A stretch of 64,000 bases of DNA from Anodontia alba (lineage: Eukaryota; Mollusca; Bivalvia; Lucinida; Lucinidae), in NCBI GenBank assembly GCA_964016985.1, contig OZ024824.1, positions 118,626,951 to 118,690,950 on the forward strand, given 5' to 3'. This document shows, piece after piece, positions 11,307 through 22,345 of the stretch; position 1 is the stretch's first letter, and every line of letters begins with the position of its first letter. Made by a program: the position numbers and the translations under genes. The notes beneath the pieces are model-generated. The model did not search any database and was not told where the DNA came from. It saw only the letters and a list, made by a program, of their open reading frames with translations.

Positions 11307-12976
11307 ATACAAATCTTCAAGATAGCTGCTGTGGCAGATATCATAACAAAATGTTTTTAGCAATTCTGAATCTCCATGTCACCCTAATGGCTCCCACAAG
11401 TTTAGGCTCAATCTGACTTACCACTGGGAGAAGATGAGGTTTGAAGATGTTCAAGCTGGCCACCTTGGGGGCCATCTCAGATATTAAACCAGAACAATTT
11501 TAGCATTCTGAATTCCTATGACGCTCTGATGCCTCCCATCAAGTCTGGGTTCAATCCACATTACCATTTCGGAGATAATGTCGTTTGAAGAAATTCAAGA
11601 TAAGCGCAGTGGTGCCAATCTTGGCTGTCAGAATGGAAGCATTTAGCAGTTCTGAATCACCATGTCTCTCCAATACCTCCCACCAAGTTTCAGCTTAATT
11701 GGACTTACCGTTGGAGAACAGATGTTGTTTTAAGATTTTCAAGCTGGCAACCATGGTGGCCATCTTGGATATTGAAAGAGAAATTAGCAGCTCAAAATCT
11801 TCATGTCACCCCAAAGCCTCCCACCAAGTTTGGGCTCAATCCCACTTACATTCCGGAGCAGACCTGGTTTGAAGATTTTCAAGATGGCCACCGTGGCAGC
11901 CATCTTGTATATCAGAACTGAACCACTTTAGCATTTCTGAATCTCTTTGTTGCTCCAATGCCTCCCATCGTTTCAGCTCAATCCAACCTACGATGTTGGA
12001 GATGTCGTTTGAAGATTTTCAAGATGGCAAACATAGCGGCCATCTCGGATATCAGAACCGAATGATTTTAGCAATTCTAAATCTCCATATGGCCCCAATG
12101 CCTCCCATCAAGTTTGGGTTCAATCTGACTAAGGATTTGGGAGCAAATGTGGTTTCCAGATTTTCATCTTGGATAGCAGAACCAAAGGATTTAAGCAATT
12201 CTGAATCTCTATGTTGCTCCCATGCATCCAACCAAGTTTGGACAATCCAACTTACGGTTTGGGAGGAGATGTCGTTTGAAGAATTTTAAGATGGCCACTA
12301 TGGCAGCCATCTTAGATATGGAAACAGAACGATTTTAACAATTCAGAATCTCTATGTCGCTCCAATGCCTCCCATCAAGTTTCAGCTCAATTTGACTTAT
12401 GGTTTGGGAGGAGATGTTGGGAGGAGATGTCATTTGAAGAATTTCAAGATGGCCGCATGGTGGTGGCCATCTTGGATATCGGAATGGAACGATTTTAGCA
12501 ATTCTAAATCTCTATGTCACACTTATGCCTCCCATAAAGTTCCGGCTCAATCTGACCTATGGTTTGGGAGGAGATGTCGTTTAAAGAATTTCAAGATGGC
12601 TACTGTGGTGGCCATCTTGGATATCTGAACAGAACAATTCTAGCAATTCTGAATTTCTGTGTCACTCAGTGATGCCTTCCATGAAGTTTTGGCTCAATCC
12701 GACTTAAGGTTTAGGAGGATATGTCGTGTGAAGAATTTCAAGATGGCCCCCATGGCGGCCATCTTGGATAGTGTACAGGAACTATTTTAGCAATTCTAAA
12801 TCTCCATGTTGCAACCATGCCGCCCATTAAGTTTCAGCTCAATCCAATGTACGGATCTGGAAGAGATGTCGAAAATGTGAAAAGCTAACAACAGACGGAC
12901 AACGGATGGACTAACGGATGACAAACAACAGGCCTTGGCATAAGCTGACCTGAAGCAAAGCTCCAGGTGAGCTAAT
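11307..12976 (+). mobile_element. Minisatellite element with YY1-like palindromes, copy 2
   Basis: About eleven units of roughly 147-155 bp follow the consensus GAACGATTTTAGCAATTCTG, CAATGCCTCCCATCAAGTTT, GCTCAATCCGACTTACGG, GGAGGAGATGTCGTTTGAAG and then CAAGATGGCCGCCATGG with its mirror. The 3' end has AACAGACGGACAACGGATGG and then CTGAAGCAAAGCTCCAGGTG. Open frames such as MSFEEFQDG arise because units are stop-poor, but the period is not a multiple of three, so no protein is encoded. Confidence 0.88.
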
Positions 12977-13498
12977 GGACACACCAAGGGAAATATCATA
13001 ATCATGAAGCACAGCCCTCCCAAGGCACAAAAGGGAGATGAGGAACAAATAAGGACACACAAACAGCCTAGGTCTATAAATATGTGAAGACAAGTACAAA
13101 TGTACCAGTAAAAGGGTTTTGTATAAAGTAAATAAGAGAACTCAGGAACTGATACAATCAGATCAACATCAAAGTAGTTCAAATGTCAAAATAAAGGTTG
13201 CAGTGACCTTCTTTTGGTATCAAATTCACTGCCTTCAGCAGATGTTTCTATACACCAGATCTGGTTAGCATAAAGCACACAATACAAGAATTATGGCCAA
13301 GATAAAATTTTAGATAGATGGAATGCAAACCTAGTCATCCATTGGTGGGCAGGTTGGGATTAAAACCAGCTGACAGTTGAAATAATTGCATGGGGAACCT
13401 GTCATGTCCAGAATTCCATACTCATTTCTGAATCCTGTCTCTGCAAGAATTTCAAATTTTTTACTACATCCAATTTTGCATTTTAAAGGATAAAATAA

Positions 13499-15030
13499 AC
13501 TAGAAATGTGTTTGTAAAACACTATGCCCTCAACCATATGCTTGTCAATACAAAATGCCCAAGTTGAAAAGGAACATAACTCTAATCAAAATTTAATCAG
13601 GTCATCTACACCTTGGTTCCAAACTGCTTGTAAAATTTCATTTTGCTTACAAGATTTTCATTGGCCTAAGTTTGAAAAGGGCATTGCTCCACCATGAAGA
13701 CAGAAAAGAAAAACTAAATTGACAACAGGCCATAAGAAGTATCTGGCCGTATTTATTAAAGTGTTAATCGGGTCATCTACTTCTCACTAACAATCTATTC
13801 ACTAGGTTTCAACTCTCTAGCTTCAATAGTTTTTGAAATATTGTGTCACAAGATTTCATCCATATATTTTCTAAGTGCCATAACTCAGGAAAGGCACATA
13901 ACCTTGACAAGAAAAAAGCATGTGTCAGTTTTTTAGGGTTTTTTTTTTCATGAGGAATCTTTATATGAAATTTCAAAACCCTAGTATGCACAGTTAAATA
14001 GTTAGGCTATGCAAAGTGTGCAATGTAAAAATGCCAAAAATGACAAAGGGCCATAACTCAAGAAGTACTTTTCAGAATTTATTCAAAAGTTAATCAGGTC
14101 ATCTACTCATTGCCACCAATTTATTCCTTAATTTCAAGGCTCTTGCTTCAACAGTTTTTGAGATATTTTGCTGACAAGATTTCTTCCACATTTTTTCAAA
14201 GGGACATAACTCATGAAAGGGGCATAATCCTGATAAGAAAAAAATACATGTCAGCTATTTTTTCATGAGGAATCCAAATATAAAATTTCAAAACCCTAGC
14301 ATGCACAGTTCAAAATTTATGCTATGCATAAAAAAATGTGCAATATAAAAATGCCCCCAATGACAAAGGGCCATAACTCAAGAAGAACTTTTCATTCAAA
14401 AGTTAACCAAGTAATCTACTCATTGCTACCAATCTATTCCTCAAATTTTAACGGCTCTAGCTTCAATAGTTTTTGAGATATTTTGCAGACAAGATTTCAT
14501 CAATATTTTTTAAAAGGGCCATAACTCAGATTAGGGGTAATCCTGATAAGAAAAAAAAATACGTGTTAGCTATTTTTTCATGAGGAATCCATACATGAAA
14601 TTTCAAAACCCTAGCATGCACAGTTCAAAACTTATGCAATGCATCAAAAAGCCTGCCCAGAATGACATAGGGCCATAACGCGAGATATTTTTTCAGAATT
14701 TATTCAAAAGTTAATCAGGTCATCTACTCATTGCTAACAATCTATTCCTCAAATTTCTAGGCTCTAGCTCCAATTGTTTTTGAGATATTTTGCTGATAAG
14801 ATTTCATTAATATTTTTTCAAAAGGCCATAACTCAGAAAAAGAGCATAATCCTGAGAAGAAAAAAAAAATATGTGTCAGCTATTTTGTCATGAGGAATCC
14901 ATATATGAAATTTCAAAATCCTAGAATGCAGGTTTCAGAAGTTATCAAAAAGTGTAATGCACGCACGGATGCACAGACGAATGAACCAGAAGCAATATGC
15001 CCCTCCAACTTCTTTGAAGTTGGGGCATAA
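13499..15030 (+). mobile_element. Minisatellite element, about 300-320 bp period, with terminal hairpins
   Basis: Starts with ACTAGAAATGTGTTTGTAAA (small hairpin). Four long units start near 13727, 14048, 14368 and 14669, with phrases GGGCCATAACTCAAGAAG, AATCAGGTCATCTACTCATT and TTTCATGAGGAATCC. Then comes GCACGGATGCACAGACG and a 3' hairpin, GCCCCTCCAACTTC, TTT, GAAGTTGGGGC. Confidence 0.85.
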
Positions 15031-15399
15031 CAAGAACTGCATAATGTTGGGCATAACAAGAACTGCATAATGTTCTGTTTGTCTCTAGTACACAAACACA
15101 AAACAAAAGGTTTTAATCCACTTGGAAGATATTTTTGCGAGTTTCACTTATATTTTTTTAATCTCACTTAAAAATTCATCAGACCTCAGACTGTAGTTAA
15201 GAGCTGTAGACAAATATTAGTATTGCAATCTGGAAAGGTCCGTAGTTTTTAAAGATACCATTATCTGCTTCAATTGAGTCTGTTCTTGTAGATTGCTAAT
15301 ACTTAGGCAATCAGTGTAGACGTTTATTTATGGGAGGCTAAGCAATTAATGGGTAATGTCTGAACACAGAAAATGTTCTGTGGTTTAAACTAGAGGCCC

Positions 15400-15942
15400 A
15401 AAAAGGACTAGAAATATTGGAACTGAACGATTTAGCAATTCTGAATCTCCACTGTCACCCCGATGCCTCCCATCAAGTGTCTGCTTAATCTGACTTACCC
15501 ATTGGGAGGAGATGTGGTTTGAAGAATTTCAAGACGGCCATCTTGAATATTGGAACAGAACAATTTTAGGAATTCTGAATTTAGATAACACCTCAATGTC
15601 TCCAATCAAGTTTAAGCTCAATCAGACTTACCGTTTGGGAGCAGATGTGATTTGAAGATTTTCAAGACAACTGCCATGGTGGCCATCTTTGATATCAGAA
15701 CTGAACCATTTTAGCAATTCTAATCTCCATGCTGCCACAATGCCTTCCACCAAGTTTCCACTCTATCTAACTTATGGTTCAGGAGAAGATAACATTTGAA
15801 GACTTTCAAGATGGCCACCATGGCGGCCATTCTGGACAAGATTCTGATGGAGATGTCGAAAATTACTGACAGACATACAGATGAAGGACGGACCCTGGTC
15901 AATAGACCATGCATAAGCTGACCTGAAGCAAAGCTCAAGGTG
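15400..15942 (+). mobile_element. Minisatellite element with YY1-like palindromes, copy 3
   Basis: About three units of the family at 10405-12976, closing with GAAGGACGGACC and then AAGCTGACCTGAAGCAAAGC. It abuts the next copy. Confidence 0.85.
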
Positions 15943-17786
15943 AGTAACAAAAGACTTTCAAGATAGCTGCTAATTTGGCCATCGTGGATATCGTAACAAA
16001 ATGGTTTTAGCAATTCTGAATCTCCATGTCACCCCAATGCCTCCCACCAAGTTTTGGCTCAATCTGACATACCATTCAGGAGCAGATGATTTTTGAAGAT
16101 TTTCAAGATGGCCCGCCATCTTGTTTATGTTACTGCTTTTAGATATCGGAATAGAACGATTTTTGCAATTCTGAATCTCTATATCGCTCCGAAGCCACGC
16201 ATTAAGTTTGGGCTCAATCCGCATTACCCTTTGGCAGGAGATACCATTTGAAGAATTTCAAGATGGCTGCCATGGCGCCTATCTTTGCTGTCAGAATGGA
16301 ACGAATTTAGCAGATCTGAATTTCCATGTCTCCCCATGCCTCCCATCAAGTTGAGCTTAATCAGATTTACCATACCAGAGCAGATGTTGTTTCAAGATTT
16401 TGGTTGCCATCTTGGCTATTGGAATAAAAAAATTCAGCAATTCTAAATCTCCATGTCACCCCAATGCCTCCCACCAAGTTTGGGCTCAATCCGACTTACT
16501 ATTCAGGAGCAGACAGGGTTTAATCACCGTGGCAGCCATTTTGGATATTGGAATGGAACAATTTTAGCAATTCTGAATCTCTATGTTGCTCTGATGCCTC
16601 CCATCAAGTTTGAGCTCAATCTGATACTATTTGGAAGAAGATATCATTTGAAGATTTTCAAGATGGCCAACATGATCACGGAATGATTTTAAGACTTCTA
16701 AATCTCCAGGTGGCCCCAATCTATGTTGCTCTAATGCTTCCCATCAAGTTTTGGCTCAATCTAACTTACGGTTTGGGTCTTTGTTGTTTGAAGAATTTCA
16801 AGATGGCGGCAATCTTGGATATCGAAATTGAACAATTTTAGCAGTTCTGAATCTCTATGTCACTCCGATGCATCCTTAAGTTTCTGCTCAATCCAACTTA
16901 CGGTTTGGGAGGAGATGTCATTTGAAGATTTTCAAGAGGGCCACCATGGTGGCCATCTTGGACATCAAAACGGAACCATTTTAGCAATTCCGAATCTCTA
17001 TGTTGATGCGATGTCTGCCATCAAGTTTCAGCTCAATCCGACTTACGGTTTAGGAGGATATGTCGTTTGAAGGATTTCAAAATGGCCGCTATGGCGACCA
17101 TCTTGGATAACAGAACGATTTTAGCATTTATGAGCCTCTATGCCACTCCAATGCCTCCCATTAAGTTTCCTCTCAATGTGACTTATGGTTTGGGAGGATA
17201 TGTCGTTAGAGGAATTGTCTGACCTTTGGTTTGGAAGGAAATGTCATTTGAAGAATATCAAGATAGCCATGGCAGCCAACTTGGATATCAGAAGGGCACA
17301 ATTTTAGCAATTCTGAATCTCTATGTCCTCCCTCGGATGCCTCCCATCAAGTTTCAGCTCAGTCTGACTTATGGTTTGGGAGGAGATGTCATTTGAAGAT
17401 TTTCAAGAGGGCCACCATGGTGGCCATCTTGGATATCAGAACAGAATGATTTTAGCAATTCCGAACCTCCATGCTGCTCCTAAGCCTCCCATCAAGTTTT
17501 GGCTCAATCTGACACGGTTTGGAAGGGATGTCATTTGAAGAATTTCAAGCTGGCCGCCATGGCGGCTACCTTGGATATCGGAATGGAACGATTTCACCAA
17601 TTCTAAATCTCCATGTTGCCACAATGCCTCCCACTAAGTTTCAGCTAAATCCAACTTACGGTTCTGGAGGAGATGTCGAAAATGTGAAAATCTACCAAGG
17701 GACGACAGACGGATGGATGACGGCGGACGAATGTCAACAGGCCATGGCATAAGCTGACCTGGAGCAAAAGCTCCAGGTGAGCTAAC
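15943..17786 (+). mobile_element. Minisatellite element with YY1-like palindromes, copy 4
   Basis: About twelve units of the same family. Before the 3' end lies ACGACAGACGGATGGATGAC; the terminus is a near-perfect hairpin, ACCTGGAGC, AAAA, GCTCCAGGT, followed by GAGCTAAC. This is the clearest 3' hairpin of the family. Confidence 0.88.
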
Positions 17787-18177
17787 TACTGAAAAAGTCA
17801 GTCAACTTGAAGATCTGAAGTAGAATTCATAATATATCATTTTACTTCACCAAGATAAAAAATCTGTCCTTCTGATTTCCAAAGGTATCACTGACTAAAC
17901 TTAACCCTCAAAGTGCTAATCACAACTACAGCAGAAGACAATTTGATTTTCCTTTTTTTTTTTTTTTCAGACATAATATAACTTGAAATTTCATGTGAAT
18001 CATCTGCCCAAAATCATCCACAGACATTAAACCTTCACTTTACAGCACAAACATGTACATCATTTTATATACTCTGGAAATAGAATCAGTTGTACCAATC
18101 TCTAGAATGTCTAAGAACAAATGTAATATGAATTAAAATTTAAACATTGAAAACCAAAAGTAATAAATTAAACAAAC

Positions 18178-18235
18178 CATTGCTCCGTGAAGTCTGATCA
18201 TGTCGATTTCTGGTTAATGAAGATGACTGTGAAAG
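18178..18235 (-). CDS. sycp1: Synaptonemal complex protein 1, second visible coding exon
   Basis: A 58-base exon after the acceptor CTTACTTGTTTCAG, ending AGCAATG before GTTTGTT. It continues in phase 0 from the exon at 26217-26288, and its last base joins the exon at 2647-2774 to make GAG (Glu). It encodes LSQSSSLTRNRHDQTSRSN, a polar Ser- and Thr-rich linker like the low-complexity N-terminus that precedes the SYCP1 coiled coil. Alone it would be unconvincing; consistent splice sites and phases on both sides carry the call. Confidence 0.7.
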
Positions 18236-18289
18236 CTGAAACAAGTAAGAATAAGAATTTAAAACAGATGTTATTCTACCGCTAATTTT

Positions 18290-18520
18290 CAGTTTTTCTA
18301 CTGCTGTGATCTTGAAAATTAGGTCAAGGTCACCAAAATGTAATCAGTTCTTTGTTATATCCAAATTATATATCCATGAAAATTTGGCAAGAATCCAACT
18401 GCTGGTTCACAAGATATTGTGCAAACAATAAAGTGTCATGCCAATGCCAACACCAATGTCAATGGGATCAGCACCAAAATCAATATGTCCCCCTCCCCAT
18501 AGGTGGGGTACATAATGATT
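18290..18520 (+). mobile_element. Short single-unit element ending in a hairpin
   Basis: Contains GGTCAAGGTCACC and ends with ATATGTCCCCCTCCCC, ATA, GGTGGGGTACATAA, a 3' hairpin like those of the minisatellite elements. Probably a one-unit member of the same superfamily. Confidence 0.5.
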
Positions 18521-18617
18521 CACTGAAGCACATCAAAAGAACACATCTCTTTTGAAGTCATTATTGTCAAAAACAAATCAATGGTTTTCAGATATGCAAT
18601 TTTGCTTCTCTCTTTAA

Positions 18618-19133
18618 CCCATTTTAGACTGATTTGTTTGTGTTGAGGTTTTACGGCCCAGTCAACCCAATGGGGTCATGTCGAGCGCGGTCAGTTTACC
18701 TAACCACACATTTACTGGGCAGGTTTAGTCCTCTAAGCAGTTAAACAGTACTGTGCACATTCTTTCGCCAGAAACTGACAACTGCCCTTCTTGAATCAGC
18801 GGAAGGGAGTGAATGACCGTAGAAAACATTTCATGATCAATCCCCACGAAAGAATGTTGCCGACCTCGGCGGGGGTTGAACCCGCGACCTCCTGGTCTCC
18901 AGTCGGACGGCGCATCCAACTGAGCCACCGAGGCCAGCCATTTTAGACTGAATAAACTCTCCTACGCTACATACTGGAAGAGTTGAATTTCAATAATAGG
19001 TACGTCAGGCTAAGTGATTTAGACATTCTCAGAGAAAAATGGCTATTTGCAACAGTGGAGACATCAGACACTGCATTCTGCTGTGTCTGATCTGGGTCTG
19101 CACTGTTCGCCAGAATTTCCAGACTAAAATAGG
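18618..19133. mobile_element. TTAA-flanked MITE, interrupted by a SINE
   Basis: Terminal repeats CCCATTTTAGACTG and the complement of CAGACTAAAATAGG lie between TTAA at 18614-18617 and 19134-19137, the signature of piggyBac or Kolobok-type integration. Without the SINE it is about 197 bp. The interior keeps the hairpin core found in sister elements (GTGCAGACCCAGATCAGAC and partner). It inserted into the open frame described at 18967-19533. Confidence 0.82.
18633..18937 (-). mobile_element. Complete tRNA-headed SINE with 14-bp target duplication
   Basis: Same family as 125-417. Direct repeats CCATTTTAGACTGA at 18619-18632 and 18938-18951 fix both ends. It is younger than the MITE at 18618-19133 in which it sits. 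Confidence 0.95.
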
Positions 19134-19533
19134 TTAATTGCAGGACAGTGAGGCAGTCCTCAATAGTTGGAGCTGAACTAGCAATTTGTGTTTGGGCCCA
19201 ACCATGATCCTGTTTGTGGTTTTCTTGTATTCTGACTTCAGATTGCCACTGAACCATTTGTTTTGTTTTATCAGAGCATTTGTGATTGTATGTTTCACGT
19301 GATGTTTCAGTGGTGAGGTACAGGATCTCTTTGCAGACCAAACATAGGTTTGTTATTTGGAGCTGCATCAGAATTAAGGGAGGGGTTTCATTGGAGTAAA
19401 ACTGTTTAAGCAGTTTTTCTACTGACTGTTTCAAGAAGGATCCTCTGTTGTAGTCAGCCCGCGTGTCAGTGGTTTCATATGTGGCGTTTATTTTGTCATT
19501 ATTTGTATATAGCCCTTTGGCTGTGAGTGTGTT
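18967..19533 (-). CDS. Open frame of unknown function, C-terminus from a MITE
   Basis: The minus-strand frame is open for about 189 codons from just after a TGA at 19534. A TTG, not ATG, is the first usual start (19434), and the first ATG is internal (LILMQLQITN), so an upstream splice acceptor such as ACACACTCACAG near 19528 is possible. The part right of 19137 looks protein-like (SVEKLLKQFYSNETPPLILM; CSDKTKQMVQWQSEV), Gln- and Lys-rich, and I recognise no domain. The last 55 or so residues and the stop are read from the inserted TTAA element. Before that insertion the frame would have ended about eight codons later. It may be an exon or a decayed gene, and it lies in the first coding intron of sycp1. 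Confidence 0.4.
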   Translation of the reverse strand, partial: NTLTAKGLYTNNDKINATYETTDTRADYNRGSFLKQSVEKLLKQFYSNETPPLILMQLQITNLCLVCKEILYLTTETSRETYNHKCSDKTKQMVQWQSEVRIQENHKQDHGWAQTQIASSAPTIEDCLTVLQLTYFSLEILANSADPDQTQQNAVSDVSTVANSHFSLRMSKSLSLTYLLLKFNSSSM

Positions 19534-19970
19534 TCAGCCAGGGAAACAAATCAGTCACACGTGTTGTTAGTGTTAACTATAAACCCCTTTGAATGTTAGC
19601 TGATCAATGGAGTGCACTCTGGCTAACTTTGGCGAGTGCTCTTAATTAATTTGTCTGTGGTTAATTTACAAAAGTGTTAACAGCCATTGATAGCTTGTTT
19701 GCTCTACAATCCCACCGTCTGTGGTGGTCAGTTTGCAAAAAAAAAAAAAAAAAAAAAAATGTGATGACATCAGCTATTGTCTGCATTATATCTTTTGCAC
19801 TGTTGATGGAACTTTTACTGGACTTGGAGTGACATGCTTAACGCTCCCCACACTATATTTGGAGAGTCCAATATTTAGGTATGTCAGGCTATGTGATTTA
19901 GATATTCATAGAGAAAAATGGCTAAACTATTTACAGATAGAGGAGATCCTGATCAGACACCTGTATATCT

Positions 19971-20072
19971 ATAGCACTGGGACATAAAAGGGTTGATTAG
20001 GTTTTGGTGACTTGCATTTCTTTATAGCACTGGGCCATAAAAGAGTTGATTAGGTTTTGGTGACTTGCATTT
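19971..20072. repeat. Tandem duplication, about 55 bp
   Basis: Two near-identical units containing TATAGCACTGGG, GTTGATTAGGTTTTGGTGAC and TTGCATTTCTT. From here to 20570 no other feature is seen. Confidence 0.9.
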
Positions 20073-20576
20073 CTTATCTGTGTCTTCACTGTTTGCTCTT
20101 CATATTTGTGGTTATTACAATTTAGCCATATTACAATACAAATTATGTTTGTTCATTCAATTTGTTAGTTGCTATTATTATAATATTAGAGACAAATAGG
20201 TTTCAGTGTAATTATTCTGAGAAAGAGAAGCAGATGCTTCCAAACTATTGCTGCGCTTTACACATACCAAATACATGTAAATGAAGGAAATGCAGTTCTT
20301 TAGGTTATGACCAAAAGGGTTTATGATTTACAGTGAATAGCAAATTTACATAATCAGACAAGCCTCTCAGTTACATATATATTTTCAAATGGTAACAAGA
20401 TAAGATTATAATATACCGACAATATAATGATAATCTACTGATTATAATGTCTCACAAACCAGCCATCAATACTCAAATGAGCTCCCAGGTGGACTCAGTT
20501 TCTATTTAAATTTGTCATCATAAGATAAAAGCATTTTCAAACCCTTTATACTTGGCATAATATAGTATAAGAAGTT

Positions 20577-21447
20577 TATGCTGGACAATTAAAACTGGCA
20601 GCAGAAACAATAGACAAAATGTGGTATCAAATATTGAAAGAACCAGATGTACTCTCTTATTCGGTAAATGAAAGGATCAAATGGAAATTTATAGTTGAAC
20701 TAGCACCCTGGATGGGAGGGTTTTATGAAAGACTAATAGGACTTGTAAGACGATCACTTCGTAAAAGTTGGAAAATTATGCTTGACCAATAACTAGCTAC
20801 TCACAGTGTTAAAGGAGGCTGAAGCTGTCATAAACTCGCAACCACTGGTGTACATTGGAGAGGACATAAACTCCGATACGACACTTACACCAGCTCATTT
20901 CTTGTCTCTGAATCCTAAGATTGGTTTACCAAAGTTAGATCTAGAAGACAATGATGATAATGAGTTCAGTCCAAAAATCAGTTCAGCAGAGACACTGATT
21001 TTAACTTGGAAGAAAGGATTGAAACACCTAAACAAATTCTGGAAAGTCTGCAAAAATGACTATTTACTGAATTTGAGAGAAAGAACTCAGAATAAGTTGA
21101 AATCACCAAGGATACAAACATCTGGTCCAGCTAAGATTGGGCATGTTGTCATTATTAAAGATGATCGTCCAAGAGGGTGCTGGAGAATTGGCAAAATCAT
21201 AGAGCTAATAAAGGGTAGAGACCAACAGATACGAGCAGCCAAAGTTTGCTTACCATCAAAGACAGCAGTAGGTCATCCACTTAACCTATTATACCCGATG
21301 GAATGCCCAGAGGATGACAGGAACACAGATGACCAGTCGCCGGAAAATGGCTCACAGGAGAAGTGTCAGAGTGAGGACAGAATTGATAGAACCCTCCTCA
21401 AAGACAAGCCACTAAAAGGGCAGTTGAACAAATATGCAGACAATTAA
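20577..21447 (+). pseudogene. BEL/Pao retrotransposon, C-terminal integrase region
   Basis: The plus strand reads GQLKLAAETIDKMW, then FIVELAPWMGGFYERLIGLV and RRSLRKSW, then (another frame) LLTVLKEAEAVINSQPLVYI, LTPAHFLSLNPKIGLP, LNKFWKVCKNDYLLNLRERT, KDDRPRGCWRIGKIIEL and LPSKTAVGHPLNLLYPMEC. This order is typical of the end of a BEL/Pao polyprotein: integrase core, the WMGGFYERL motif, and the C-terminal DNA-binding part that reads LNLLYPLE in relatives. A frameshift lies near 20780 and an in-frame TAG at 20794, so it is dead. Protease and reverse transcriptase are absent upstream. A probable LTR follows. Confidence 0.92.
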
Positions 21448-21511
21448 ACAACATTGTTGATGACCGAGACTATTATTCATAAGAGAAAAGAGATCAGACA
21501 TGGTGTGGGAG

Positions 21512-21985
21512 TGTTGTGGAAACCCACAATTATTATAAAAGTTAATATATTTAAAATCAGTTTAATTTTCTGCATGTATAATTATTTCTGTCAATAGTTA
21601 ATTTCACTATCTATGAAATTTAAATAAGGTTAAAGTTAAATGACGTCAGCATTGTGACATTACGTCTTCATGACGTTGAGGTCATAATTACATTAGTAAC
21701 AAAAAAACTAAGAAGCAGCAAGAACAGAAAGAAGCCAAGATGAACTAATTAATAGTTACACACAAACTACTGTTTGGAACTACTACTTGGGGAATAAACT
21801 ACTATTTGGAACTACTTTCAGGAGGATAAGAAGTTGAAAGTCTACTACTACTATTGGAATGACAGAATTATAACAATAATAAATATTATTACTAATTTAT
21901 ATGGCTGTTTATTTATGTAGCTAGTTATACAGATAATGTGACAAAATAATAACAACATTGTGTTTGGTGTGTGAACTTTGCCACA
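21512..21985 (+). repeat. Probable 3' LTR of the BEL/Pao element
   Basis: Begins TGTTGTGGAAACCC right after the purine-rich GGTGTGGGAG, a likely polypurine tract, 64 bases past the last integrase codon. It includes an AATAAA near 21878 and may end in CCACA at 21985. The right end is uncertain because no second LTR is in the window. Confidence 0.6.
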
Positions 21986-21998
21986 GTTTACATCTTAA

Positions 21999-22220
21999 CC
22001 CATTTACACTAGTGGGTACTTCTACCTTACAAAGGTCCATTTTAAAATTTTGGGGTGTCTGATATGTTTCTATTCAATATCATTTTTCTTCAAACATTAC
22101 TTTCAAGGCAAATAGAGCAGTCCTTGATCAGATGGCACTATTATGTGGCATCTGATCTGGGACTACACTGTTTGCCAAAGTACAAATGCACCCTTTTAGG
22201 GATATGCAGAATAAAATGAG
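21999..22220. mobile_element. TTAA-flanked MITE
   Basis: Starts CCCATTTACACTAG, ends TAAAATGAG, with TTAA at 21995-21998 and 22221-22224. The middle holds a hairpin with GATCTGGGACTACACTGTTTGC on one arm, the core shared with 26493-26683 and 55101-55324. Confidence 0.75.
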
Positions 22221-22223
22221 TTA

Positions 22224-22345
22224 AGCATACACACATCCCTAGAAGACCAGTTGAAAATTGTTTCTATGGAAAATATATTTAAAAGTGTTAAGTTGAATGT
22301 ACGGAAAATATATTGAAAAGTCTTAAGCTGCATGTATGAGTGGAC
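22224..22345. repeat. Dispersed repeat, partner of 5560-5695
   Basis: Shares AGCATACACACAT, CCTAGAAGACCA, ATTGTTTCTATGRAAA and AAGCTGCATGTATGAGTGGA with the copy at 5560-5695, same orientation. Confidence 0.75.

Noticed and set aside
11993..17752. Open frames of the MSFEEFQDG...LGYRNGTI type as a repeat protein
   Set aside because: They are translations of minisatellite units whose period is not a multiple of three; frames change from unit to unit and none persists.
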